Positions 52,012 to 59,736 of a stretch of 59,736 nucleotides of DNA are shown piece by piece (position 1 is the stretch's first letter; each line of letters begins with the position of its first letter). The position numbers and the translations under genes are program-made. Location of the stretch: assembly GCF_002042965.1 (NCBI RefSeq), contig NZ_MZNT01000024.1, positions 1-59,736 of the forward strand, given 5' to 3'. Under the pieces are notes generated by a model. It did no database searches, was not told the origin of the DNA, and saw nothing but the letters and a program-made list of their open reading frames with translations. Source of the DNA: Paenibacillus sp. 32352 (lineage in GTDB: Bacteria; Bacillota; Bacilli; Paenibacillales; NBRC-103111).

Positions 52012-53088
52012 TTAAATATGTCTGTCAATGAGTACTTGATCTTGAATTCGTTTCAGACCCTCTTTGATCGCACGTGCCCTGACTTCCCCAATACCGTCGA
52101 CTTCATCCAGTTCGTCGATGGTAGCCATCATCAAATGAGGCAGCTGGCCGAACTTCTCCACCAAATTTTGGATGATCACCGACGGGAGACGCGGAATCTT
52201 GTTCAGCACACGGTAACCCCTAGGCGATACCGTATCCTCAGCGCTGATGCTGGCATGAGGGTAGCCCAGAATCCGGGCGATATGAGAATGATCCAGCATT
52301 TCATCCGTAGCAAGTCGTCTTAGGCTGTGGTGGACATCTTTAACCTTATCCTCATTCAATTCTCTGACGTAGTCTTTGATCAAAAGAAGCGCCTCATGCT
52401 CCGTCGCACCGACAAGCTCTTCCAGCTGCATACTAATAAGACGGCCTTCGGTTCCCAACTCATTAATGTACCGCTTAATCTCGGATTTGATGCGCAGCAC
52501 CATCTCTATGCGCTGCACCACATTCGTTACATCATGCAGCGTAACCAGCTCTTCAAATTCGGATGCGCCCAAATTGGTCAGAGCTTGGTCAAGCACCGAC
52601 TTGTATTTCTCCAGCGTCTGAATCGCCTGGTTCGCCTTGGTCAGGATGACTCCCATGTCTTTCAGCGCATACCGCAAATTCCCCTGATACAGCGTAATTA
52701 CATTTCGTCTCTGGGAGATGGACACCACGAGCTTGGAGGTTTGTTTGGCCACGCGCTCTGCCGTTCTGTGTCTAATCCCCGTTTCGGAAGAGGTTATGGA
52801 GGAATTCGGTATCAGCTGTGTATTGGCGTACAGAATACGCTTCAAATCTTCGCTTAGAATGATCGCACCGTCCATTTTCGCAAGCTCGTACAAATAGTTC
52901 GGCGAGAAGTCACAGTTAATAGAGAAGCCTCCATCCACGATTTCCATCACTTCCGGACTGTAACCGACGACGATCAACGCGCCTGTCTTTGCCCGGAGCA
53001 CGTTCTCGAGCCCTTCCCGGAAAGCGGTCCCTGGCGCTACCATCTGCAGAAGTTGGCTCATATCTCTTTTGGTTTCTTCCTTGCTCAT
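52012..53088 (-). CDS. disA: DNA integrity scanning protein DisA, diadenylate cyclase
   Basis: 358 residues. The N-terminal DAC domain has DGA (73-75) and RHR (106-108), needed to make c-di-AMP from two ATP; a helical spine and a C-terminal helix-hairpin-helix domain (about 290-358; PRLPSVIIQNLVEKFGQL) binding branched DNA follow. It scans DNA before sporulation or outgrowth. Its ribosome site AGGAGGG is abutted by a hairpin cassette, and RadA, a known DisA partner in B. subtilis, is encoded upstream. Confidence 0.96.
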   Translation of the reverse strand: MSKEETKRDMSQLLQMVAPGTAFREGLENVLRAKTGALIVVGYSPEVMEIVDGGFSINCDFSPNYLYELAKMDGAIILSEDLKRILYANTQLIPNSSITSSETGIRHRTAERVAKQTSKLVVSISQRRNVITLYQGNLRYALKDMGVILTKANQAIQTLEKYKSVLDQALTNLGASEFEELVTLHDVTNVVQRIEMVLRIKSEIKRYINELGTEGRLISMQLEELVGATEHEALLLIKDYVRELNEDKVKDVHHSLRRLATDEMLDHSHIARILGYPHASISAEDTVSPRGYRVLNKIPRLPSVIIQNLVEKFGQLPHLMMATIDELDEVDGIGEVRARAIKEGLKRIQDQVLIDRHI

Positions 53089-53091
53089 GTT

Positions 53092-53162
53092 GTCCCTCCT
53101 AAGGGTTTTCCGTAGGAAAACCTACTTCGTAAGCTCTATTGGACTTTCCGAAGGGAAAGTCA
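53092..53162 (-). repeat. Hairpin-plus-Shine-Dalgarno cassette before disA
   Basis: On the mRNA strand GACTTTCC-CTTC-GGAAAGTC (8-bp perfect stem), then CTTACGAAGTA, then GGTTTTCC-TAC-GGAAAACC (8-bp perfect stem) ending four nt before AGGAGG of disA. It is the cleanest of four loci of this family in the window. Confidence 0.8.
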
Positions 53163-53329
53163 GATTTCTATGAATGCTGTAATAGCTCCGGTCTCCAGGT
53201 GGCAGCTATCGGCCGCTGTTGTTATCAGGAAATTCATATTATATATCCCGACAGCGGACGCTCACGTTTCCCCGGGGTCCCCCGTATCACTTTACGCTTT
53301 CCGTATGGATCGGTTTCCAAAATGCTACT

Positions 53330-54697
53330 TTATCCCAATGCAGCCTTTAACGCCTCGGCTACCGTATTGACGCCTATGACTTCTATCCCGGTTGGAGGAG
53401 TCCAGCCCTTCAGGCTTTTTTCCGGAACGATGACCCGCTTAAATCCAAGCTTCTCGGCTTCCTTCACCCGCTGATCGACCCGCGATACGCCTCTTACTTC
53501 ACCTGTCAGCCCCACCTCGCCGAATACCACATCGAACGGCTGGGTAGGCTGTTCCCTTAAGCTGGAGGCTATGCTGACCGCTATAGCGAGATCGACAGCC
53601 GGTTCATCGAGCTTTACCCCTCCGGCCACGTTAACGTAAGCATCCTGATTTTGCAAAAACATGCCCATCCGCTTCTCAAGTACGGCTATGATTAATGCCA
53701 GCCGATTGTGGTCGATCCCGGTTGACATTCTCCGCGGGGAAGGAAAATTAGTCGAAGAGACCAGCGCCTGCAGCTCAACGAGCACCGGCCGGGTTCCCTC
53801 CATACTGGCTACAACAGTAGAGCCGGATACTCCGAGCGGCCTCTCGGACAAAAACAGCTCCGAAGGGTTGTTGACTTCAACTAGTCCGCTCTCCTGCATT
53901 TCGAAAATGCCGATTTCATTCGTTGAACCGAAGCGGTTTTTCACCGCGCGGAGCAAACGATAGGAATGGTGCCGCTCCCCTTCAAAATAAAGCACGCAGT
54001 CCACCATATGCTCCAGCATTCTCGGGCCTGCGATGGCCCCCTCTTTGGTCACATGCCCGACAAGAACGGTCGCAATGCCTTTGATCTTGGCAATTCGCAT
54101 GAAATGACCCGTGCATTCCCTTACCTGCGAAACGCTTCCCGGGGCCGAGCCGATAGCAGGATGATATACCGTCTGTATCGAGTCGATAACGACAAAATCA
54201 GGCTGCACCTCTTCAATCGCGGCTTCAATTAATTCCAGATTCGTTTCGCACAATACGAACAATTGTTCGGACGCTGCGTTTAGCCGATCTGCCCTCAGCT
54301 TGGTCTGCCTAACCGATTCTTCACCCGATACGTACAGCACCTTTTGATTACTAAGGGTCAAATCATGCGAGGTTTGCAGCAGCAGCGTAGATTTGCCTAT
54401 CCCCGGGTCTCCGCCGACAAGCAGCAGCGACCCCGGCACCAGGCCTCCGCCAAGAACCCGATTCAATTCTTTGTTCCGTGTTACGATACGCTGTTCTTCG
54501 CTGCTCTTAATATTTATGATCGAAACAGGCTTTTCTTTCGACTTCAGTAAGGAAGAAGAGATGCCTTGCGTTTTGGTGACGGTTTCCACTTCTTCCACAA
54601 ATGTATTCCATGCTTGACAGCCGGGGCATTTCCCCAGCCATTTCGGCGATTCATAGCCGCACTCCTGGCAGCAAAATTTCGTTTTTTGTTTGGCCAT
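53330..54697 (-). CDS. radA: DNA repair protein RadA (branch-migration helicase)
   Basis: 455 residues. N-terminal zinc finger Cys10-x2-Cys13...Cys24-x2-Cys27, RecA-like core with Walker A GGDPGIGKST (95-104), the RadA-specific KNRFG (253-257), and a C-terminal Lon-protease-like domain (about 300-455). It drives branch migration of recombination intermediates. AGGAG before ATG 54697. The 240-nt gap to disA holds the hairpin cassette and an uncharacterised structured-looking stretch. An inverted repeat TTTACC-N10-GGTAAA lies about 60 nt upstream. Confidence 0.96.
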   Translation of the reverse strand: MAKQKTKFCCQECGYESPKWLGKCPGCQAWNTFVEEVETVTKTQGISSSLLKSKEKPVSIINIKSSEEQRIVTRNKELNRVLGGGLVPGSLLLVGGDPGIGKSTLLLQTSHDLTLSNQKVLYVSGEESVRQTKLRADRLNAASEQLFVLCETNLELIEAAIEEVQPDFVVIDSIQTVYHPAIGSAPGSVSQVRECTGHFMRIAKIKGIATVLVGHVTKEGAIAGPRMLEHMVDCVLYFEGERHHSYRLLRAVKNRFGSTNEIGIFEMQESGLVEVNNPSELFLSERPLGVSGSTVVASMEGTRPVLVELQALVSSTNFPSPRRMSTGIDHNRLALIIAVLEKRMGMFLQNQDAYVNVAGGVKLDEPAVDLAIAVSIASSLREQPTQPFDVVFGEVGLTGEVRGVSRVDQRVKEAEKLGFKRVIVPEKSLKGWTPPTGIEVIGVNTVAEALKAALG

Positions 54698-54796
54698 TGA
54701 TTATTCTCCTAGCTGATGTTCCATCCGTTGCCTATCGCATCTTATCAAAGTTTACCATTTTGTGGGGGTAAAGAAAACCCTTATCCCCCATAAAAC

Positions 54797-54834
54797 GCAA
54801 AAACATCCTGCACCCGAGTCAGGGTACAGGATGT
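54797..54834 (-). terminator. Terminator after clpC
   Basis: ACATCCTG-ACCC pairs with GGGT-CAGGATGT (14-nt arms with one mismatch, 5-nt loop), followed on the minus strand by TTTTTGCGTTTT. It ends the ctsR operon before radA. Confidence 0.9.
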
Positions 54835-54850
54835 ATAACGTAAAAGCTTA

Positions 54851-57292
54851 TTAAGATGTTGCAACGCCTTGATTGCGAGTCACGGTCAATTCCCCGTCCT
54901 GCTCGTCGATCGTCAACGTATCACCCTTGGAAATATGTCCGCGAAGCAATTCTTCAGACAGCCGATCCTCGATATGCTTCTGAATGGCTCTGCGCAGCGG
55001 TCTTGCTCCGTAAGTCGGATCAAAGCCTTCTTTAGCCAAGAATGCCTTGGCGTTATCCGTCAAGACAAAGTCCACTTCCTGCTCTTTCAGGCGCTTGCGA
55101 AGATCCTCGGCCATCAGGGTTACGATTTCGGCGATGTGTTTTTCCTCCAGGGAGTGGAACACGATGATTTCGTCAATCCGGTTCAAGAACTCCGGACGGA
55201 AGCTCTTTTTCAGCTCGCCCATCACTTTGTCTTTCATATTGTTGTAATCCTTGCCGGCATCGTGCATTGCTGTAAAGCCAAGTGAAGAATTTTTCTTGAT
55301 GGTGTCGGCCCCGACGTTAGAGGTCATAATGATCAGCGTATTGCGGAAGTCCACTGTGCGGCCTTTGGAATCGGTCAGACGTCCGTCCTCGAGCACCTGC
55401 AGCAGGATGTTGAATACTTCCGGATGCGCTTTTTCAATTTCGTCCAGCAGAACGACGGAGTACGGCTTGCGGCGAACCTTTTCGGTTAACTGGCCGCCTT
55501 CTTCGTAGCCTACATATCCCGGAGGAGCCCCTACGAGACGGGAGGTCGAATGCTTCTCCATATACTCGGACATATCGATCCGAATCACGGCATTCTCGTC
55601 ACCGAACAACGATTCGGCCAAAGCGCGTGCCAGCTCAGTTTTACCAACCCCTGTAGGTCCCAGGAAGATGAAGGAGCCCATCGGGCGCTTAGGATCTTTC
55701 AATCCGGCTCTAGCGCGGCGAATAGCCCGGCTGACGGCTTTAACGGCTTCCTCTTGCCCGATCACGCGATCGTGCAGGATGGATTCCATTTTCAGCAGAC
55801 GCTGGGTTTCTTCTTCCGCCAGCTTCACTACCGGAATGCCGGTCCAGCTTGCCACAACCTGAGCAATATCATCAGGTGTAACTTCGGAATCGGTACGTCC
55901 CTGTTTTTCTTTCCATTCGTTTTTGGTCGAATCCAGCTCTTCACGCAGCTTTTGCTCTGTATCCCGCAGGGAAGCCGCTTTTTCGAACTCTTGGCTTTGA
56001 ACCGCCGCGTCCTTCTCCTTGCGGATATCCTCGAGCTTGCTTTCCAGCTTTTTCAGATCTGGCGGTACCGTGTAAGAGCGAAGCCTTACTTTGGAGCTCG
56101 CCTCGTCGATCAGGTCGATCGCTTTATCCGGCAGGAATCGATCTGTGATGTAACGGTCGGATAGTTTTACTGCTTGTTCGATCGCTTCATCGGTAATTTT
56201 CACACGGTGATGCGCTTCATAACGATCACGCAGTCCGTGCAAGATTTGAATCGCTTCTTCCGGAGATGGCTGATCCACCGTAATCGGTTGGAAACGTCTC
56301 TCCAGCGCCGCGTCTTTCTCGATATACTTACGGTACTCATCCAATGTCGTAGCACCGATACATTGCAGCTCGCCTCTAGCCAGCGCCGGCTTCAGAATGT
56401 TGGAAGCATCGATTGCGCCCTCGGCTCCGCCTGCACCAATCAATGTATGAAGCTCGTCGATGAACAAGATGATGTTACCCGCTTGGCGAATCTCATCCAT
56501 AATTTTTTTCAGACGGTCCTCGAATTCGCCGCGGTACTTCGTACCGGCAACGACCGAGCCCATATCCAGGGTCATAACCCGTTTATCTCTTAACGTTTCA
56601 GGAATTTCGTTATTAATAATTTTTTGCGCAAGCCCTTCGGCAATCGCCGTCTTACCAACCCCCGGCTCCCCGATCAGGACCGGATTGTTCTTGGTTCTGC
56701 GGCTAAGCACTTGAATCACGCGCTCGATTTCTTTACTGCGTCCAATCACAGGGTCCAGATTGCCTTCTTTGGCATAGGCCGTCAAATCTCTAGCCAATCC
56801 GTCCAGCGTAGGTGTATTCGCGTTAGCGGTGTTACCATGGTTCGTAGACACCACTTCGCTGCTGCCTAGCAGCTGAAGAACTTGCTGGCGAGCCTTATTC
56901 AGGCTAACCCCGAGATTATTCAGAACGCGGGCTGCGACGCCTTCTCCTTCACGGATGAGTCCCAACAGAATATGTTCGGTTCCTACATAGGTGTGACCCA
57001 GCTTGCGGGCTTCATCCATCGACAGTTCAATCACTTTTTTCGCGCGCGGCGTATAAGCGATATTCGTCGGCTGTTCTTGCCCTCTGCCGATTAATGCCTC
57101 AACCTCGTCTTGAATCTTCTCAAGTCCTAACCCCAAAGCGATAAGCGCCTTGGCTGCGATACCATCGCCTTCACGAATCAGCCCCAGCAAAATATGCTCG
57201 GTGCCGATATTATTATGACCTAAACGAACGGCCTCTTCTTGTGCCAAAGACAACACCTTTTGCGCTCGTTCCGTAAATCTGCCAAACATCAT
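54851..57292 (-). CDS. clpC: ATP-dependent Clp protease ATPase subunit ClpC
   Basis: 813 residues from ATG 57292 (MMFGRFTERAQKVLSLAQEE), seven nt after GGAGG; the frame begins five codons earlier inside that site. Two Clp-N repeats (1-145), AAA+ D1 with Walker A GEPGVGKT (208-215), a middle domain with UVR motif (about 420-455), and AAA+ D2 with GPTGVGKT (about 545). It unfolds substrates for ClpP; McsB and MecA act as adaptors. Last gene of the CtsR regulon operon. Confidence 0.97.
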   Translation of the reverse strand: MMFGRFTERAQKVLSLAQEEAVRLGHNNIGTEHILLGLIREGDGIAAKALIALGLGLEKIQDEVEALIGRGQEQPTNIAYTPRAKKVIELSMDEARKLGHTYVGTEHILLGLIREGEGVAARVLNNLGVSLNKARQQVLQLLGSSEVVSTNHGNTANANTPTLDGLARDLTAYAKEGNLDPVIGRSKEIERVIQVLSRRTKNNPVLIGEPGVGKTAIAEGLAQKIINNEIPETLRDKRVMTLDMGSVVAGTKYRGEFEDRLKKIMDEIRQAGNIILFIDELHTLIGAGGAEGAIDASNILKPALARGELQCIGATTLDEYRKYIEKDAALERRFQPITVDQPSPEEAIQILHGLRDRYEAHHRVKITDEAIEQAVKLSDRYITDRFLPDKAIDLIDEASSKVRLRSYTVPPDLKKLESKLEDIRKEKDAAVQSQEFEKAASLRDTEQKLREELDSTKNEWKEKQGRTDSEVTPDDIAQVVASWTGIPVVKLAEEETQRLLKMESILHDRVIGQEEAVKAVSRAIRRARAGLKDPKRPMGSFIFLGPTGVGKTELARALAESLFGDENAVIRIDMSEYMEKHSTSRLVGAPPGYVGYEEGGQLTEKVRRKPYSVVLLDEIEKAHPEVFNILLQVLEDGRLTDSKGRTVDFRNTLIIMTSNVGADTIKKNSSLGFTAMHDAGKDYNNMKDKVMGELKKSFRPEFLNRIDEIIVFHSLEEKHIAEIVTLMAEDLRKRLKEQEVDFVLTDNAKAFLAKEGFDPTYGARPLRRAIQKHIEDRLSEELLRGHISKGDTLTIDEQDGELTVTRNQGVATS

Positions 57293-57350
57293 GTGTAACA
57301 CCTCCATGAAAGAATAAATTGATCGAAAGCACGCCGGAAGAGTGCGTTAA

Positions 57351-58424
57351 TTAGCATGAAGCTTTCTCTTGCGAAAATTTCTCGCGTATCAACTGCGCTC
57401 TTCTTATGTCTCTTTCTTCAGGAGTAAGCTTTTCTCCTGCATATTGCTGTAAAAAACCCGGCTGGGTCATGACCAAAAGCTCATTCATGACTTGCGTGGG
57501 GACATTCTTGATGATTCCCAAATCAATGCCCAATCGAACGTCAGAGAGGCGCTGAGCGGCTTCCTTGGAATCCATAATAGCCGCATAGGACATAATCCCG
57601 TAGGAGCGGCTGATACGGTCCAGAAGCTTCGCCTTCGTTTCATACTGGAGCTTCTCTCTGGCAGCCCGTTCGTGCTCGATAAGCTGTCTTACAACTCCGT
57701 GCAGGTTGTCTATGATCTCCTGCTCGGATTGCCCTAGCGTAATTTGGTTCGAAATTTGGAACAGGTTGCCCAGCGCCTCGCTGCCTTCGCCATACAAACC
57801 GCGAACCGCAAGCCCCACCTGTGTTATCGCCGATAAAATGCGGTTAATCTGCTGGGTCAGAACCAGTGCTGGCAAGTGAATCATGACGGAGGCCCGAATA
57901 CCCGTCCCCACATTTGTCGGACAGCTGGTCAAAAAGCCTCTTTTCTCATCAAATGCGTAGTCCAGCTGTACCTCAAAAATATCGTCAATCTGGTTCGCCA
58001 TATCCCAGGCCTCTTTGATTTGAAAACCCGGGCACAAGCATTGTATTCGCAAATGGTCCTCTTCATTCACCATAATGCTGATCGATTCGTTGTCGCTCAG
58101 GATGACGGCTCCGTTACGGGATTCGTCGGCCAGAGCCGGGCTGATCAGATGCTTCTCAACCAGCACCCGCTTTTCCAGCTCGTTCAATTCATCCAGCGGG
58201 ACCAGAGAAAAATGACTGATGGTATGAAGATCTTCATTGCTTAGAACTTTCGATACTTGATCCAGCACTTCCTTGGACTGCTGGTTTGTAGCCAGCATAG
58301 GGAAAGGGTAAGACTGCAAATTTCTTGCAATGCGGATTCTGCTGCTAATGACAATGTCCGAATCCGGTCCGTCACCTTTCATCCAATCGCTTAGAGCCTG
58401 CTCTGTAAATCGTTTTGCTGTCAT
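57351..58424 (-). CDS. mcsB: Protein-arginine kinase McsB
   Basis: 357 residues, phosphagen-kinase fold. Catalytic Cys168 in TSCPTNVGTG and the allosteric phosphoarginine-binding RDIRRA (338-343) are both intact. It phosphorylates arginines on proteins, including CtsR, marking them for ClpCP. It is 28 nt after mcsA with GGGAGGTG upstream; a 58-nt gap precedes clpC. Confidence 0.97.
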   Translation of the reverse strand: MTAKRFTEQALSDWMKGDGPDSDIVISSRIRIARNLQSYPFPMLATNQQSKEVLDQVSKVLSNEDLHTISHFSLVPLDELNELEKRVLVEKHLISPALADESRNGAVILSDNESISIMVNEEDHLRIQCLCPGFQIKEAWDMANQIDDIFEVQLDYAFDEKRGFLTSCPTNVGTGIRASVMIHLPALVLTQQINRILSAITQVGLAVRGLYGEGSEALGNLFQISNQITLGQSEQEIIDNLHGVVRQLIEHERAAREKLQYETKAKLLDRISRSYGIMSYAAIMDSKEAAQRLSDVRLGIDLGIIKNVPTQVMNELLVMTQPGFLQQYAGEKLTPEERDIRRAQLIREKFSQEKASC

Positions 58425-58452
58425 AAGTACACCTCCCTACTCAAAAAGGAAT

Positions 58453-58971
58453 TCAGCCTTCGGCTACCTTTTTTTCCAGATCGCGTATGACGTCACGCAG
58501 ATGAGCCGCTTCTTCGAACTCTTCTTTCTCAATTTTCACCAGCAGCTCTTTCTTTAAGGTTTCGATTTCTCTCTTATGCTTAATTAACCCACCGGAACGT
58601 TTTGGAACCTTTCCCGTGTGGTGAATATTTCCATGTACTCGTTTAAACAAAGGATCAAGCTTTTCTCCAAAATACTTATAGCAGGAGCTGCATCCAAACC
58701 GTCCCAGCTTGCTGAATTGCGAGTAAGTCAATCCGCATTGCTCACATCGGCTTGGAGGCGCCTTGGCCGCCATAGAGTTATGGGAGGACGGTTCAAAATC
58801 AAGAAGTCCCGATAAAAGATTATGAATGGAAAAGCCGTTCGGCGTTCCTGGAATCAGCTCCCCCTTTTCACGGGCACATGATTCACAAATATGGAACTCG
58901 GTCTTTTCACCATTCAAGATTTTGGTGAAATGCAATGTAGCTTGTTTTTTACCACATTCCTGACAAAGCAT
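58453..58971 (-). CDS. mcsA: McsA, zinc-finger activator of McsB
   Basis: 172 residues. Cysteine pairs 3/6, 29/32, 76/79 and 94/97 form two zinc modules, and a C-terminal UVR motif (about 134-170; EEFEEAAHLRDVIRDLEKK) contacts ClpC or McsB. It stimulates the McsB kinase. It follows ctsR by 12 nt with AGGGAG upstream. Confidence 0.96.
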   Translation of the reverse strand: MLCQECGKKQATLHFTKILNGEKTEFHICESCAREKGELIPGTPNGFSIHNLLSGLLDFEPSSHNSMAAKAPPSRCEQCGLTYSQFSKLGRFGCSSCYKYFGEKLDPLFKRVHGNIHHTGKVPKRSGGLIKHKREIETLKKELLVKIEKEEFEEAAHLRDVIRDLEKKVAEG

Positions 58972-58983
58972 ACAAGTCCCTCC

Positions 58984-59445
58984 TTATTTGCTCAACAAGG
59001 ATATCAGCATAGCCTTTAACATTTTTGCCCGGATCTCATCGCGCAGCGGCAACTTCAAAACCAGCACTTCCCTCGCTATCGCGGCTCTCATAATCGCTGC
59101 TTCCCTAGGGGAGAGATAGCCGTTCTCCTCTAGCTGATACAGTAAGCCTTCCGAAGCGGTTTGATCGATGTGGGTTCCGATGGTTTTGAAAATGTGGTCG
59201 TGCACCGGCCCATGGGTCTTGAGCTCGATTTTCTGGATGCGGATATAGCCTCCGCCACCGCGTTTACTTTCGACGATGTATCCTTTTTCCAAAGTAAACC
59301 GTGTACTGATAACGTAGTTGATTTGGGAAGGGACACAGTCGAATTGATCCGCCAGCTCGTTGCGCTGAATTTCCACAATCCCGTCAGTGCTCTGCTGGAT
59401 GATCTGTTTCAAATAGTGTTCAATGACTTCAGAGACATTACGCAT
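58984..59445 (-). CDS. ctsR: Transcriptional repressor CtsR
   Basis: 153 residues from ATG 59445 (MRNVSEVIEHYLKQIIQ), eight nt after AAGGAGG; the open frame reaches 59547 but crosses the promoter and operator. The winged HTH has the glycine-rich wing RGGGGYIRI (62-70), including Arg62, the residue McsB phosphorylates. It represses heat-shock clp genes and its own operon through the box at 59473-59495. Confidence 0.97.
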   Translation of the reverse strand: MRNVSEVIEHYLKQIIQQSTDGIVEIQRNELADQFDCVPSQINYVISTRFTLEKGYIVESKRGGGGYIRIQKIELKTHGPVHDHIFKTIGTHIDQTASEGLLYQLEENGYLSPREAAIMRAAIAREVLVLKLPLRDEIRAKMLKAMLISLLSK

Positions 59446-59472
59446 CAATTCATCCTCCTTCCCAGAAGTAAA

Positions 59473-59495
59473 TTGACTTTGACTTTCTTTGACTT
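59473..59495 (-). promoter_or_regulatory. CtsR operator
   Basis: On the minus strand the direct repeat AGTCAAA-GAA-AGTCAAA (59478-59494) matches the CtsR box, and a third partial heptad GTCAA follows at once (59473-59477). It lies just downstream of the -10, over the predicted transcription start. Confidence 0.92.
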
Positions 59496-59502
59496 TAATA
59501 TC

Positions 59503-59530
59503 ATTATAGCAGTTTTCTGAAAATTTGCAA
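59503..59530 (-). promoter_or_regulatory. Sigma-A promoter of ctsR-mcsA-mcsB-clpC
   Basis: Minus-strand TTGCAA (59525-59530), 16-bp spacer, TATAAT (59503-59508) with an extended TGC. The CtsR operator begins 8 nt downstream. Confidence 0.82.
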
Positions 59531-59618
59531 CTATGGAGCTCACTCAATTTATTGTTGACTCTTCATTTTTTTTTATGCCCTGCGGCAAGGTCGTTTCATG
59601 CAAAAGATGCTGTAAATG

Positions 59619-59651
59619 CAAAAAAGCCTTCCCGAATTATACGGAAAGACT
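59619..59651 (-). terminator. Terminator of the right-hand rRNA operon
   Basis: On the minus strand AGTCTTTCCG pairs with CGGGAAGGCT (10 positions with G-T pairs) over TATAATT, followed by six T. It lies 10 nt after the 5S rRNA. Confidence 0.85.
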
Positions 59652-59660
59652 TTTGGATTT

Positions 59661-59736
59661 GCTTGGCGACGTTCTACTCTCCCAGGACCCTTCGGTCCAA
59701 GTACCATCGACGCTGGAAGGCTTAACGTTCGTGTTC
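59661..59736 (-). rRNA. rrf: 5S ribosomal RNA, 3' part (gene runs off the right edge)
   Basis: The minus strand reads GAACACGAACGTTAAGCC...GATGGTACTTGG...GGGTCCTGGGAGAGTAG and ends GCCAAGC, the conserved 3' two-thirds of 5S rRNA. About 40 bases at the 5' end lie beyond base 59736. No tRNA genes follow it before the terminator. Confidence 0.95.

Noticed and set aside
59446..59547. Longer CtsR beginning at 59547
   Set aside because: It would translate through the promoter -10 and the CtsR operator; ATG 59445 has the proper ribosome site and family length.

Overview
The window is a long, almost gap-free block of core genes from an endospore-forming, low-to-mid GC Firmicute. Protein sequences and gene order fit Paenibacillaceae (Paenibacillus or a close relative) best. 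It matches the origin-proximal region that Bacillus subtilis has between two rRNA operons: the right edge cuts through a 5S rRNA, and the left edge holds the promoter and boxA-like leader of another rRNA operon, both on the minus strand. Nearly every gene is on the minus strand, so transcription runs from high to low coordinates. Only pdaB and gerD are on the plus strand.

In transcription order (right to left): the ctsR-mcsA-mcsB-clpC protein quality-control operon with its CtsR operator; radA and disA (DNA repair, c-di-AMP); pssA and a PIN/TRAM membrane protein; ispD-ispF (isoprenoids); gltX; a cysteine T-box and cysE-cysS; mrnC, rlmB, rae1 and sigH; rpmGB-secE-nusG; rplK-rplA; an L10 leader and rplJ-rplL; an RsmC-like methyltransferase; rpoB-rpoC; the str operon (rplGB, rpsL, rpsG, fusA, tuf); the S10-spc-alpha superoperon from rpsJ to rplQ, with secY, adk, map, a KOW protein and infA inside; truA; an L13 leader and rplM-rpsI. 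Next comes a sulfate-assimilation pair (cysH-sat) and a sporulation/germination cluster: cwlD, salA/mrp, gerD, kbaA, pdaB, a SpoIIM-like protein and a small unknown gene.

The coding content is conventional. Two departures from the usual order are visible: no ecfA1-ecfA2-ecfT genes lie between rplQ and truA, and cysH-sat sits between rpsI and cwlD. The less explained signals are in non-coding DNA. They are (1) a family of small hairpins placed directly against the Shine-Dalgarno of rpmJ, rplX, rplJ and disA; (2) three contiguous 44-bp hairpin repeats with compensatory changes between rplK and rplA; (3) an intrinsic-terminator hairpin at the predicted transcription start of rpmGB-secE-nusG; (4) nested AAAATGTC palindromes at the rpoB promoter; and (5) two good sigma-E-type promoters before pdaB and cwlD. 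I found no mobile element, CRISPR array, tRNA or new multi-gene system. Family names rest on recognition of motifs and gene order; no database search was run.
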